Counted from the first letter of the stretch, positions 35,828-44,693 are shown. The stretch is 64,000 nucleotides of DNA from Dyella sp. GSA-30 (GCF_027924605.1 NZ_AP027042.1:1031524-1095523), one strand, 5' to 3'. The notes: generated from the letters alone by a model not told the origin. A program made the numbers and translations.

Positions 35828-36691
35828 ATGACCCTCAAAGCAGCCTTTATCGGACTCGGCGCCATGGGTGCGCCGATGGCAGGCCATCTGAAGGACAAAG
35901 GCCTGCTGCACGCGGTGTCCAACCGTACGCATGCCAAGGCAGTGGCGCTGGCCGAAAAGCTCGGCGTCAGCGCGCCCGAGTCGCTGGCCGAGCTGGCGGC
36001 TGCATGCGATGTCATCGCGCTATGCGTGACCGCCGACGCCGATGTCCTGAACACCATCGATCAACTGCTGCCGGGCCTCAAGCCAGGCAGCATCGTGATC
36101 GATCACTCCACCGTATCGCCCGACACCGCAAAAAAAGCCGCGGCCAAACTGCGCGAAGCTGGCGCGCATTTCATCGATGCACCGGTCTCCGGCGGCGTCG
36201 AAGGCGCGAAGAACGGCAAGTTGTCGGTGATGGTCGGTGGCGATGCTGCCGATCTCGAACGCGCGCGTCCCGTACTCGAAGCCTATGCCTTGCGCATCAC
36301 CCACCTGGGCGATGTCGGCGCCGGTCAGGCCACCAAGGCGGTGAACCAGGTCGTCGTCGCCGGTATCGCGCAAGCGGTTTGCGAAGGCCTGGCCCTGGGT
36401 GAAGCACTTGGCCTCGATCCCGAACGCCTGATTCCCACGCTGGGTGCTGGCGCCGCCGGCAACTGGTTCCTGGAGAAGCGTGGCGCCACCATGTTGCGCA
36501 ACGAGTTCTCCGTTGGCTTCAAGCTGGCCTTGCTGCACAAGGACCTGGAAATCGTGCGCGGTATCGCCGAGCAGGCGGGCACCAATCGCAACGTCATCGA
36601 GCGCTCATTGGCCGACTACGCGCAGCTGATGAGCCAGGGTTATGGCGACGACGATATCTCGGGATTGATCCGGTTGAAGCGCAGGAGCTGA
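35828..36691 (+). CDS. Beta-hydroxyacid dehydrogenase (HIBADH/GlxR family)
   Basis: NAD(P)-dependent oxidoreductase of 287 residues. GLGAMGAPMAGHL binds the dinucleotide; DAPVSGGVEGAKNG is the substrate-binding motif; the catalytic Lys lies in GQATKAVNQV. The substrate could be 3-hydroxyisobutyrate, tartronate semialdehyde or a related acid; the sequence alone does not decide. It stands alone after the repeat pair. Codon use is native. Confidence 0.88.
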   Translation: MTLKAAFIGLGAMGAPMAGHLKDKGLLHAVSNRTHAKAVALAEKLGVSAPESLAELAAACDVIALCVTADADVLNTIDQLLPGLKPGSIVIDHSTVSPDTAKKAAAKLREAGAHFIDAPVSGGVEGAKNGKLSVMVGGDAADLERARPVLEAYALRITHLGDVGAGQATKAVNQVVVAGIAQAVCEGLALGEALGLDPERLIPTLGAGAAGNWFLEKRGATMLRNEFSVGFKLALLHKDLEIVRGIAEQAGTNRNVIERSLADYAQLMSQGYGDDDISGLIRLKRRS

Positions 36692-36699
36692 TCAGGCGA

Positions 36700-37179
36700 T
36701 CAAGCTTTGTCCTGAAGTGGCTCGGGGCGTGTCGAGATGGGCGGAAGCCCGGCCAGGCGCGAAAACAACGCTCCGACGGCGAAGCCCTTCAGGCCGCCCA
36801 TTCCGATACCCAGGAGCACGGAGCTTAGCCAGTCCTGCCCGAAGACAAGGATAGACAAAAGCGTGTACAGGCATGCGCCGACCATGGCGCCGGCCATGCA
36901 CATCCCCACGCCGGATGCATGTTGATTGCGGCGAGCGGAGCGGAAGATCGGATAGCCAAACAGCCAGGTTGGCACGAGGGTAAGCGCGAACTCCCATACA
37001 TAGAGCAAGGCCAGGTCGCCTGCTCGCAACCAACGTTCGTGGTCGGGCAGGAACCATCCTGCCTCCAGGATGATCGCGCTTAGAAGCGGGGCGGCCAGCG
37101 GAGCCAGCAGGCCGGCAGCGATCACTTGCCATCTGGTGCGTCTGCCCTCGTTCGACATCTGTCGGAGTTCCGTGTCCAT
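36700..37179 (-). CDS. Four-helix membrane protein, function unknown
   Basis: 159 residues with four hydrophobic stretches (about 20-40, 56-76, 92-112 and 118-140) and short charged ends. No known motif. It follows the SPOR gene terminator on the minus strand, so it has its own promoter. Convergent with the dehydrogenase gene, 8 bp away. Native codon use supports a real gene. Confidence 0.7.
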   Translation of the reverse strand: MDTELRQMSNEGRRTRWQVIAAGLLAPLAAPLLSAIILEAGWFLPDHERWLRAGDLALLYVWEFALTLVPTWLFGYPIFRSARRNQHASGVGMCMAGAMVGACLYTLLSILVFGQDWLSSVLLGIGMGGLKGFAVGALFSRLAGLPPISTRPEPLQDKA

Positions 37180-37217
37180 GGTGGCGATCAGCGGGGTGAA
37201 CGCACGGATGCTGACAC

Positions 37218-37244
37218 AAAAAAAGGCGCCCTGAGGCGCCTTTT
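37218..37244 (-). terminator. Rho-independent terminator of the argS-SPOR unit
   Basis: AAAAGGCGCC-CTGA-GGCGCCTTTT is a perfect hairpin; on the minus strand a run of seven T follows the GC stem. It lies 21 bp after the SPOR stop codon and can work in both directions. Confidence 0.9.
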
Positions 37245-37265
37245 CCGAAGTGCGGTAGGGCAGGC

Positions 37266-37988
37266 CTACTTGCCTTCTTTCAACGCAATCGCATTGATAC
37301 CGGCCGAACGCAAACGCTGTTGCGCCGATTCCAGCTCGGTGGCGGAGCGGAACGGTCCGAGGCGTACGCGGTTGTAAGCCTGGCCATTGACGTTGACCGT
37401 GGCGACATTGGCGATGAAACCCTGCAGCGCGAGTTTGGCCTTCAGGCTCTCTGCGTCGGCGGCGTTCGGAAAGGCACCGACCTGCAGCAGATAGCCGTTA
37501 CCACCGCTGGCGGCGGCCGGTTGCGTGGCTGCAGCGGGAGCGGCCGTAATGGTCTGCGTTTCGGCGGCGGGTGCATTGGCCGGCGGCTTCTGCTGCGCAG
37601 CAGCCTGCTGCTGAGCCGCGGCGGCGGCTTGCTGGGCGGCCTGCTGTTTCTGCTGCTGTTCGGCCTTGGCCTGGGCGCTGATCACCGCGTCCGGAATGCG
37701 GACTTCTTTCTCCGACAGCACCGAATAGAAATCGTATTGCGGCTTCTTCGGTGCGCTGGCATCGGCGGCGGGCGGCGGTTCGGCTCCGGCATCGCCGCCG
37801 CGCTGCGCTGTGGCCTGCGGGTTGGGCTGCGGGACATCGGCCGACTTGCCGCCCATGGGCAGGTGCCCACGCGCAAGGAACATCAGCACCACGCCGATCA
37901 GGATGCCAATGATTGCCCAACCCCAGCCCGGCATACCGCCACTGTTGTTGCGCACGGCCTGCCGGCCTTTACCCTTGCGTGCTGCCAT
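37266..37988 (-). CDS. SPOR-domain membrane protein, FtsN-like
   Basis: 240 residues: short basic N-terminus, one membrane helix (about 20-40), a Gln/Ala/Pro-rich periplasmic linker (80-160), and a C-terminal SPOR domain (GGNGYLLQVGAFPNAADAESLKAKLALQGF...). SPOR domains bind glycan strands stripped of peptides at the septum. The juxtamembrane YDFYSVLSEKEV segment is characteristic of FtsN-like proteins encoded next to argS. Its ATG directly abuts the argS stop codon, so translation is coupled. Likely the divisome protein FtsN or a relative. Confidence 0.88.
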   Translation of the reverse strand: MAARKGKGRQAVRNNSGGMPGWGWAIIGILIGVVLMFLARGHLPMGGKSADVPQPNPQATAQRGGDAGAEPPPAADASAPKKPQYDFYSVLSEKEVRIPDAVISAQAKAEQQQKQQAAQQAAAAAQQQAAAQQKPPANAPAAETQTITAAPAAATQPAAASGGNGYLLQVGAFPNAADAESLKAKLALQGFIANVATVNVNGQAYNRVRLGPFRSATELESAQQRLRSAGINAIALKEGK

Positions 37989-39692
37989 TTACATCTTCTC
38001 CGGGGCACTGAGTCCCAGCAATTCCAAACCGTTACGGATGACCTGGCGCGTGGCGACGGCGAGCGTGATGCGCGCATTGCGCAGCTGGGCGTCGTCCACG
38101 ATCCATTTGTGCTCGTGATAGTAACTGTGCAGGGCGCCGGCGAGCTCGCGCAGATATTGCGCGATCAGGTGCGGTTCCAGATTGGTTGCCGCCGCCTCGA
38201 CGATTTCCGGGTAGCGCGACAGTTCGGTCAGCAGGATCTGCTCGTGCTCGCTGTCGAGCCCAGCCAGCTGTTCGATGCCCGCCTGCGTATCAACGGCGGG
38301 CAGGCCGCGCTCGGCCAGTTCTTCCAGCACGCGGCAGACGCGCGCATGGGCGTACTGGATGTAGTAGACCGGGTTGTCGTTGGTCTGCGAACGCGCAAGG
38401 TCGATATCGAACACCAGCTGCGAGTCGGCCTTGCGCGCGATCAGGAAGTACCGGGTTGCATCGCGACCGGCTTCCTCGATCAGGTCGCGCAGGGTGACGT
38501 AGCTGCCGGCGCGCTTGGAAATCTTCACTTCCTCGCCGCCGCGCATCACCGTCACCATCTGGTGCAGCACGTATTCCGGCCAGCCCTTGGGGATGCCGCA
38601 ATCGAGCGCCTGCAAGCCGGCACGTACACGTGCGAGGCTGCCGTGATGGTCCGACCCCAGCTCGGTGATCGCGCGCTCATAGCCACGCTGCCACTTGCTG
38701 AGGTGGTAGGCCACGTCCGGCACGAAATAGGTATAGGTGCCGTCGGACTTGCGCATCACGCGGTCTTTGTCGTCGCCGAAATCGGTCGAACGCAGCCACA
38801 GCGCGCCGCCTTCCTCGTAGGTGTGGTTGTGGGCGATCAGCTCGCGCACCGTTTCATCCACCTTGCCGTCGCTGTACAGCGAGGACTCGAGGAAATAGGT
38901 ATCGAAGCTGACGCCGAACGCCTTCAGGTCCAGATCCTGCTCGTGGCGCAGCGAGGCCACCGCGAACTGGCGGATCGCATCGAGGTTTTCGACGTCCTTG
39001 GCGCCGACGACCGCGTGGCCGTCGGCGACGACCGTCTCGCCGGCCAGATAGGCACGTGCCACGTCGGCGATGTAGTCGCCGCGATAGCCATCTTCGGGCC
39101 AGCCGGGCTGGTCGGGGGCGATGCCACGCGCACGGGCCTGGGTGGAAATCGCCAGATTGTTAATCTGCACGCCCGCGTCGTTGTAATAGAACTCGCGCTT
39201 GAGCTGCCAGCCGGTCGCTTCGAGTACGCGGCCCAGGCAATCGCCGATCGCCGCCGCGCGGCCATGGCCGACATGCAGCGGGCCGGTCGGGTTGGCCGAC
39301 ACGTATTCGACACCGACAGTCTTGCCGGCGCCGGTCTGGCTCCGGCCGTAAGCGGCGCCTTCCTTGAAGATGCGCTCGGCGATCACCGCCGCCATGCCGG
39401 CGCCGAGGTAGAAATTGATAAAGCCGGGGCCGGCAATCTCGACCCGATCGACGCGCAACTGCTGCATCAATTCGGGCGAGAGCGCCTCGACCAGCTTCTG
39501 GGCCACTTCGCGCGGCTTGGCGCCGGCCGGCTTGGCCAGCAACATGGCTGCATTCGCCGCGAAGTCGCCGTGATCCCGGTTGCGCGTGCGCTCGATCACG
39601 AAGGCGGGTACTTCGAGCTCGGCGGGCAGGGTGGAGTTGGTCTGCAGGGTACGGATGGCCTGCAGCAGCAGTTCGCGCAGCTGTTCTTTCAC
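37989..39692 (-). CDS. argS: Arginyl-tRNA synthetase
   Basis: Charges tRNA-Arg. 567 residues, class I. HIGH-type motif is [18 protein letters not shown]-type is VKISKRAG; the N-terminal additional domain and C-terminal anticodon-binding helices are present ([17 protein letters not shown]). GTG 39692 gives the standard [13 protein letters not shown] start; upstream ATG codons in frame would add up to 57 residues unlike the family. No strong ribosome-binding site is seen before it. First gene of argS-SPOR. Confidence 0.95.
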   Translation of the reverse strand: MKEQLRELLLQAIRTLQTNSTLPAELEVPAFVIERTRNRDHGDFAANAAMLLAKPAGAKPREVAQKLVEALSPELMQQLRVDRVEIAGPGFINFYLGAGMAAVIAERIFKEGAAYGRSQTGAGKTVGVEYVSANPTGPLHVGHGRAAAIGDCLGRVLEATGWQLKREFYYNDAGVQINNLAISTQARARGIAPDQPGWPEDGYRGDYIADVARAYLAGETVVADGHAVVGAKDVENLDAIRQFAVASLRHEQDLDLKAFGVSFDTYFLESSLYSDGKVDETVRELIAHNHTYEEGGALWLRSTDFGDDKDRVMRKSDGTYTYFVPDVAYHLSKWQRGYERAITELGSDHHGSLARVRAGLQALDCGIPKGWPEYVLHQMVTVMRGGEEVKISKRAGSYVTLRDLIEEAGRDATRYFLIARKADSQLVFDIDLARSQTNDNPVYYIQYAHARVCRVLEELAERGLPAVDTQAGIEQLAGLDSEHEQILLTELSRYPEIVEAAATNLEPHLIAQYLRELAGALHSYYHEHKWIVDDAQLRNARITLAVATRQVIRNGLELLGLSAPEKM

Positions 39693-40059
39693 GGTAAGGG
39701 ATCGGCTTTCGATGGAACCGGCAATCCTAGCAGACCGGGGCCTTTCGCTTACGCCCCATGCGCTGGCGCATGCGGGGCCGTTTGTATCCATAAAACGGGG
39801 GATAGTGCTGTGGATAACTCTGTGGGGAAGATTGGCGTGTGACAGCCTTTTGCTGGGGTGCAAAACGCCGAAACCTGCATGAAATGAAAAAAAAGTATTT
39901 AAATCAATCTATTAGAGCGCCAACCTCATGTAGCCGAAATGTCCTGCCCGGAAAGCGCCGCCACACGGCTTATGTGCATAAGTATTTGGCTCGGGCATAA
40001 GTCACGTATCGTCATACTCCGCGTCACTTGCCTGTCATGGCCTGATGGGAAACTTCTCC
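39693..40059. other. Intergenic region upstream of argS
   Basis: No gene found. 39885-39915 is AT-rich (a run of A followed by TATTTAAAT), likely holding the argS promoter or an upstream element. A single exact DnaA-box sequence TGTGGATAA is at 39809-39817, but there is no cluster of boxes, so I do not call an origin. Confidence 0.4.
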
Positions 40060-40172
40060 GCGTACTCCACCGACACCCTCCCCGTCGGACCGGAGTATTG
40101 AGAAACCGTACCTCTCAATCCTCCCCAAAAAACGGTTCTAACGGCGCGGACCCTTCCGCGCCGTTGTTTTTT
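40060..40172 (+). ncRNA. Candidate small RNA with C-rich loops and strong terminator
   Basis: About 113 nt, ending in a 9-bp terminator stem ACGGCGCGG / CCGCGCCGT (40141-40164) plus TTGTTTTTT. Upstream are two more hairpins: TACTCC/GGAGTA with inner CCGAC/GTCGG and loop ACCCTCCCC (40063-40097), and TTGAGA/TCTCAA with loop AACCGTACC (40098-40118). A single-stranded TCCTCCCC (40119-40126) follows. The second loop (AACCG) can pair with CGGTT at 40133, a possible pseudoknot. Three C-rich exposed stretches and the size recall sX13-type sRNAs of Xanthomonas; that identity is inference. No gene follows in the same transcript. Confidence 0.6.
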
Positions 40173-40205
40173 CTACCGATCCCGTCGTTTTGGCCATCGC
40201 GGCTA

Positions 40206-40234
40206 TTGACATGTGTGCATACACACATTAAATT
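40206..40234 (+). promoter_or_regulatory. marR promoter with operator filling the spacer
   Basis: TTGACA (40206-40211) and TAAATT (40229-40234) are 17 bp apart. The perfect dyad ATGTGTGCATACACACAT (7-bp arms, 40211-40228) fills the spacer, so a bound MarR dimer would block RNA polymerase. The predicted start of transcription coincides with the ATG at 40242. Confidence 0.85.
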
Positions 40235-40241
40235 GCGTGGC

Positions 40242-40670
40242 ATGAACTCGTCCAGCCGCGCCAACATGTGTAATTGCTTCGCCTCCCGGCAGGCGGCGCG
40301 TTATCTGACGCGCCTGTACGAGCGGCATCTGGCGCCGGTGGAGTTGACCAGCACGCAATTCACCATCCTGCTGCTGCTGGATGAGGAGCCGGGGATTCCG
40401 ATGCGCGAACTGTCCGAAGCGATGGTGATGGATCGCACCAGTCTGGTGCGCGCGCTCAAGCCGATACAACGCGACGGCTTGATCGAGATCGCCGCCAGTC
40501 CGAAGGACGCCCGTCAGAACGTCATGTCGCTCACCGCGGCGGGTCGCCAGCGGCTCGAGCAGGCGCTGCCGTTGTGGCAACAGGCGCAACACGAATTCGA
40601 GGGCGAGTTCGGTCTTGAGCCCGCTGAGGAAACCCGCAAGCTGCTTTTGAAAATCGGCCAACCCGGCTGA
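40242..40670 (+). CDS. MarR-family repressor, probably leaderless
   Basis: 142 residues. Winged helix-turn-helix typical of MarR: STQFTILLLLDEEPGIPMRELSEAMVMDRTSLVRALKPIQRDGLI, with the DARQNVMSLTAAGRQRLE wing. An N-terminal MCNCFASRQAAR carries two Cys that could sense oxidants or electrophiles. ATG 40242 lies at the predicted transcription start with no ribosome-binding site; the open frame further upstream runs through the small RNA and operator and is rejected. Likely represses itself and the SDR gene at 40718. Confidence 0.9.
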   Translation: MNSSSRANMCNCFASRQAARYLTRLYERHLAPVELTSTQFTILLLLDEEPGIPMRELSEAMVMDRTSLVRALKPIQRDGLIEIAASPKDARQNVMSLTAAGRQRLEQALPLWQQAQHEFEGEFGLEPAEETRKLLLKIGQPG

Positions 40671-40687
40671 GGCATTTTTTGCGCACA

Positions 40688-40703
40688 TATGTGCATACAC
40701 ACA
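40688..40703. promoter_or_regulatory. Second MarR operator, upstream of the SDR gene
   Basis: TATGTGCATACACACA shares the 14-mer TGTGCATACACACA with the operator at 40211-40228. It lies 14 bp before the SDR ATG and just after marR. Confidence 0.75.
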
Positions 40704-40717
40704 CTTTGGAGAGCATC

Positions 40718-41521
40718 ATGAGCACCACCACCAACCATCTAGGTACCGCACTCATCACCGGCGCGTCGTCAGGTATCGGCGCGGTCTACGCCGACCGGCT
40801 TGCCCGTCGCGGCTATGACCTGATTCTGGTCGCCCGTAATCAGGACCGCCTGCAACAACTCGCCACCCGGCTGCATGCGCAGACCGGCCGCAGCGTGAAA
40901 ACGGTGGCTGCCGATCTCACCGCTGCCGGTGATCTGGCCAAGGTCGAAGCCTTGCTGCGCGACGATACGTCGATCTCGATGCTGGTCAACAATGCCGGCG
41001 TCGGCGCGACGGCACCGTTGCTGCAGGCGGACATCGGCAAGATGGAAGAGATGTTGAACCTCAACGTGAATGTGCTGACGCGATTGACCCATGCCGTCGC
41101 TCCGGCCTTCGTCGCGCGTAAGCAGGGCGCCATCATCAATATCGCCTCGATCGTTGCGGTCGCACCGGAGTTGCTCAACGGCGTGTACGGAGCCAGCAAG
41201 GCGTATGTGCTTGCCTTCAGCCAGTCGCTTAAGCATGAGTTGGGCGATAAGGGTGTGCGTGTACAAGCGGTGCTGCCTGGCGCCACCGCAACGGAATTCT
41301 GGGGCATCGCCGGCATGCCGGTAGAACATCTGCCCACGGCCATCGTGATGTCGGCCGAAGATATGGTCGATGCGGCGCTGGCGGGTTTTGACCAGGGTGA
41401 GTTCGCGACGATTCCGTCGTTGCCGCAGGCAGCCGACTGGCAGACGTTCGAGGGCGCGCGCCTAGCGCTCGGCCCGAACCTGTCGCACACCAAGCCGGCG
41501 CAGCGTTACGGTGTGAACTGA
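40718..41521 (+). CDS. Short-chain dehydrogenase, MarR-controlled
   Basis: 267 residues, NAD(P)-dependent SDR. TGASSGIG cofactor loop, NNAGVG, catalytic Ser/Tyr/Lys (IASIVAVAPELLNGVYGASKAYVLAF), and PGATATEFW. Closest in pattern to DltE/YdfG-like oxidoreductases, substrate unknown. TTGGAGAG lies before ATG 40718. Repressed by the preceding MarR protein if the operator is real, so the pair looks like an inducible detoxification unit. Confidence 0.9.
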   Translation: MSTTTNHLGTALITGASSGIGAVYADRLARRGYDLILVARNQDRLQQLATRLHAQTGRSVKTVAADLTAAGDLAKVEALLRDDTSISMLVNNAGVGATAPLLQADIGKMEEMLNLNVNVLTRLTHAVAPAFVARKQGAIINIASIVAVAPELLNGVYGASKAYVLAFSQSLKHELGDKGVRVQAVLPGATATEFWGIAGMPVEHLPTAIVMSAEDMVDAALAGFDQGEFATIPSLPQAADWQTFEGARLALGPNLSHTKPAQRYGVN

Positions 41522-41547
41522 GTTGCAGTTTGCGATAAGCGTCTTGC

Positions 41548-41580
41548 CACATCGCCCCGGTATGTCGCCGGGGCAATGTG
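41548..41580 (+). terminator. Hairpin after the SDR gene
   Basis: CACAT-C-GCCCCGG pairs with CCGGGGC-A-ATGTG around a TATGTCG loop, a 12-bp stem with one mismatch. The following run is GT-rich with only TTTGTATTTT, so termination is plausible but not classical. Confidence 0.5.
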
Positions 41581-41698
41581 AGTAAGGTGGTTTGTATTTT
41601 CGAGGGTTTTAAATGCCGCACATTCACTGGCGTGGCCTGAAAACCTGGTGCTAGAGTTTTCCTCCGCATCCTTAGATCCGGGTGCATCAGGGGGCGCC

Positions 41699-43087
41699 AT
41701 GTTCAAGGCCGGAGGCAGCAGCGGCGGCAGTGGAAGCGGAAGCGGCGGTGGTGGCGGCAACGATAGAAAGCGCCCCGCCGGGCCTTTGCCGAAGACCGCC
41801 ACGGATCCGAATAAGAAGGCAAGGGATAGGACTGCTACCAGTCCAGGGTCGTCGCTGCATCATCCGCCATCAGCCACTTCGTCATCGACACACGGCACGG
41901 CCGCGCCTTTGTTCCATTCACCACACGTTGCGATCGCCACGCCGATCACGATAGTGGGGCATCCGGCAAGTAGTGGTGGCGGATCATCGAGTCTGACTTC
42001 ATCGAGTCTGACGTCATCAAGTGTGTTCTCCGCGCCGCCAAAGCATGCATCGCCAGGCGGCATGGGAAGCGCAAGCACGCTATCTCCGGCACTTGCCACG
42101 TCAGGCAGCGGATCCTTGGGATCGACCAGTTCGCACACGAGCGCATTTTCCAGCTTGCCATCGACCTCACCACTGTCGCCCCCGGTAAGCACGCACACGG
42201 CGCCGAGTGGTACCGGCACCAGCATGTCGTCGGCATCGGCTGCTGGCCGGCGAATGTCCAGCCGAGTGAGCTCGAGGGCCAGGGCTAAAAGCGAAGCACT
42301 CAGTAAAGAGGCTGCCGCCCTTGGTCTTACCTCCACCGGAACAGCCAAGGATGTCACAACGCATTTCTTGAAGCCGCTTGCCGCGGGCAGCGATGGGCGC
42401 CTTTACACGGGGCCCGAAGCACGTAGAGATATCAATGCCGATATCAAGTCGACACGGAAAACCTTCGCCGATCTCAAATCGTCAAATATCCCGGCACTAG
42501 CCCAGGTCATGCGCACCGAGGCGCAGAAGCGCGGCGCTTCGATGCAGAGGCTTTCCACGCGTTCGGCGGCAGATAGTTTCACCAGCGGCGAAGATCACAC
42601 CTACACCGAGAACACCGGGGCTTCGCATGCCGGCACGCGCACGGCAAGCGACACGCCGCGACCGCAGAGTCCGAAGCCGGAAAGCACCGGCACGGCATTG
42701 AAGCCGGAAATCCGCAGCGAGAACGCACACCAGAATCCCTTTCAGTTCACCGGCCTGCCCGGCAACACGGTCAATGTGCCGACGCAAGCCAATCAGGTGG
42801 CCGATACGAACATGGAACGTTTCGTCGCCAAGCGGCCAGGCGGATTCATCTATCGCCACGACACGCCAACCCACTCGACGCTGTGGGCCGCTCGCCCGAC
42901 CAAGGACGGCACCGGCTGGAAAACGCAGAACGTGACTTATCAGCGGCGTCTGGATTCAGCGGCTTCATCGTCTTCGGCCACCAGTTCCTCTTCATCGGCG
43001 GCGTCGAGCACATCCACCACGTCTACTACTACGGCATCTACTACGCCCCCAGGGACGCATCCCCCACCCGGAAAGGGCGGAAAGTAG
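41699..43087 (+). CDS. Ser/Gly-rich low-complexity protein, possible secreted effector
   Basis: 462 residues with no recognised domain. Residues 1-20 are Gly/Ser-rich; 23-42 form a bipartite nuclear-localisation-like basic pattern (RKR...NKKAR); 45-190 are Ser/Thr/Pro/Ala-rich with a 15-bp tandem repeat (TCATCGAGTCTGACT, near 41986); 205-400 is more ordered (DVTTHFLKPLAAGSDGRLY, FVAKRPGGFIYRHDTPTHS); the tail is Ser/Thr-rich. No signal peptide. GGGGG precedes ATG 41699; an in-frame non-ATG start at 41648 is less likely. Base composition is lower in GC than neighbours. A type III-like effector is a guess from composition only. Confidence 0.7.
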   Translation: MFKAGGSSGGSGSGSGGGGGNDRKRPAGPLPKTATDPNKKARDRTATSPGSSLHHPPSATSSSTHGTAAPLFHSPHVAIATPITIVGHPASSGGGSSSLTSSSLTSSSVFSAPPKHASPGGMGSASTLSPALATSGSGSLGSTSSHTSAFSSLPSTSPLSPPVSTHTAPSGTGTSMSSASAAGRRMSSRVSSRARAKSEALSKEAAALGLTSTGTAKDVTTHFLKPLAAGSDGRLYTGPEARRDINADIKSTRKTFADLKSSNIPALAQVMRTEAQKRGASMQRLSTRSAADSFTSGEDHTYTENTGASHAGTRTASDTPRPQSPKPESTGTALKPEIRSENAHQNPFQFTGLPGNTVNVPTQANQVADTNMERFVAKRPGGFIYRHDTPTHSTLWAARPTKDGTGWKTQNVTYQRRLDSAASSSSATSSSSSAASSTSTTSTTTASTTPPGTHPPPGKGGK

Positions 43088-43115
43088 GCGCCGTCAGGCG
43101 CGACACCTGCGCCAT

Positions 43116-43955
43116 TCAAGGTGCGGAAGTCGAATGGAAAGTCGGTGCGATTTCCTCGTGGTAATGAATGCCGTTGGCCGGATCGACCAGCAAGGTTTGC
43201 GTCATGACGCCCGGCCGGTTTTTATCGTGCCAGGTGGCTAATGCGGAATTGCGGTTGCCGTGCAGGTCGATCACCTTGTGCCAGGTATCGCCGCCCTCGG
43301 GAGGCGTTGGGAAACGCTTGGGCGGGAGAATGATGGCGTCGCCCGGGGCCACCCATAGATCGGCGAGTGCGATCTCGTTTGCATAGGGACGCCAGCGCGC
43401 GACGCTGATCACCAACGGCACGTCGTCCATTGAAAAGAACACATGCGGAAAGTCGTGATATTCCAGGTCGGTTGGGTTGAAGGTGATCAGCCGCCGCGTA
43501 TGCGGTAATGAGCGGTAAGGCGACCAGTGTCCGGCCCATTTGCCGTATTGGTAGGTAGCGCAAACAAGCGGTCCGCAGCCGGACGGAATCAGCGCTTCAT
43601 CGTCCATGTGTACGCAATCGCCGGGCCTCAGCAAGGTCATGCCAAAGGCGCGCACGCTATCGTGTGTTGCCGCCAGCGGCGCGTAACGGACTTCCTTCGC
43701 GCCGAAGTCGAACTCGGTGATCTCGTAGCCGGCCGGCACGTGCTCAGGCCACGCGCGTATGTTCGCGTACTTCTGTCCCAGGTCGAGCGTGGCGTCTTCG
43801 GGCAACACTTCGATCAGGTTGCCCCGGCGTTCTTCATCGAAAGCGGCTCGGCCATGGTGGTTGCGTAGATAAGGCGTTTTGTTGAAGTCGATAACGCCGG
43901 TCTTGCTCAGTTCTCTGATGAAGAGCACATCGTCAAATACATCGTTTGTATCCAT
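43116..43955 (-). CDS. Hypothetical protein
   Basis: 279 residues, no signal peptide or membrane helix. Beta-rich and Trp/Tyr/His/Pro-rich, with HWSPYRSLPHTRRLITFNPTD, HDFPHVFFSMDDVPLV and WVAPGDAIILPPKRFP. Many His and Asp residues could bind metal, as in cupin or hydrolase folds, but I recognise no family. ATG 43955 has GGGGGG upstream; ATG 43985 is possible. Convergent with the Ser/Gly-rich gene 28 bp away, so it may have arrived with it. Confidence 0.75.
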   Translation of the reverse strand: MDTNDVFDDVLFIRELSKTGVIDFNKTPYLRNHHGRAAFDEERRGNLIEVLPEDATLDLGQKYANIRAWPEHVPAGYEITEFDFGAKEVRYAPLAATHDSVRAFGMTLLRPGDCVHMDDEALIPSGCGPLVCATYQYGKWAGHWSPYRSLPHTRRLITFNPTDLEYHDFPHVFFSMDDVPLVISVARWRPYANEIALADLWVAPGDAIILPPKRFPTPPEGGDTWHKVIDLHGNRNSALATWHDKNRPGVMTQTLLVDPANGIHYHEEIAPTFHSTSAP

Positions 43956-44021
43956 TGCATCCCCCCGGTTGCAGAACGTACGCAAGCTTGGCTTATAACA
44001 CGCGAACGAGTGAGTGCCGTC

Positions 44022-44693
44022 TCAGATGAGGCCACGCTCCGCCATCGACACGGGCTCGCCCGAGCCAATCACCAGGTGATCGAGTACGCGTACGCCAACG
44101 ACATCGAGTACGTCGCGTAGTTGCTGGGTGATCGCACGATCAGCAGCGCTAGGCTCGGCGACCCCGGAAGGATGGTTGTGCGCCAGGATCACGGCGCACG
44201 CATTGTGTTCCAGGCAGGCTCGGACTACTTCGCGTGGATGCACGCTGGCGCTATCGACGGTGCCGCGGAATAGCTCTTCGAAGGCGATGACGCGATGATG
44301 GTTGTCCAGATAGAGGCATGCGAAGACTTCATGCGGGAGATGACGCAGGCGTGCGCTCAGATACTCGCCGCTGTCGCGTGGGTTACTCAGCGTTGGCAGT
44401 GCCATCAGTTGTTCGCCCATGGCGCGGCGAGCGAGTTCGAAGGCGGCCAGTAGTCGTGCACGCTTGGCTGGGCCGATGCCCGAAACCTTCGACAGCGATG
44501 TTCCATCCGACAGTAAGCGATGCAGGCCGCCACTGGCGATGATCAGCTCGCGGCCGAGGCTGATGGCGTCTTTGCCGCGTGAGCCGTGACCGATCAGGGT
44601 GGCGATCAGCTCGGCGTCGGAAAGCGCGGATGGACCGCGTTGCAATAGCCTTTCTCGCGGTCGTTCCAATGTGGGCCAGTTACGGATGCTCAT
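44022..44693 (-). CDS. radC: RadC-family JAMM-domain protein
   Basis: 223 residues from ATG 44693 (MSIRNWPTLERPRERLLQRG, the standard start; ATG 44708 adds five). An N-terminal helix-hairpin-helix region (VSGIGPAKRARLLAA) is followed by the JAMM metalloprotease-like domain: ILAHNHPSGVAEPSAAD carries the HxHx7Sx2D zinc motif. Despite its name a DNA-repair role is doubtful. radC next to coaBC-dut is a common gamma-proteobacterial order; here they are separated by 4.5 kb. Confidence 0.92.
   Translation of the reverse strand: MSIRNWPTLERPRERLLQRGPSALSDAELIATLIGHGSRGKDAISLGRELIIASGGLHRLLSDGTSLSKVSGIGPAKRARLLAAFELARRAMGEQLMALPTLSNPRDSGEYLSARLRHLPHEVFACLYLDNHHRVIAFEELFRGTVDSASVHPREVVRACLEHNACAVILAHNHPSGVAEPSAADRAITQQLRDVLDVVGVRVLDHLVIGSGEPVSMAERGLI

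Noticed and set aside
39801-39830. DnaA box TGTGGATAA as a possible replication origin
   Set aside because: Only one exact box, no cluster, no dnaA/dnaN or parAB genes nearby. A single match is expected by chance.
37320-39842. Long open frame antisense to argS and the SPOR gene
   Set aside because: argS carries HIGH- and KMSKS-type motifs in the other strand. The antisense protein is Ala/His/Gln-rich with no motif.
39939-40241. Upstream extension of marR as a 243-residue protein
   Set aside because: The extension translates the small-RNA hairpins, the terminator and the promoter/operator. Its residues are unlike MarR proteins, and the promoter predicts a start at 40242.
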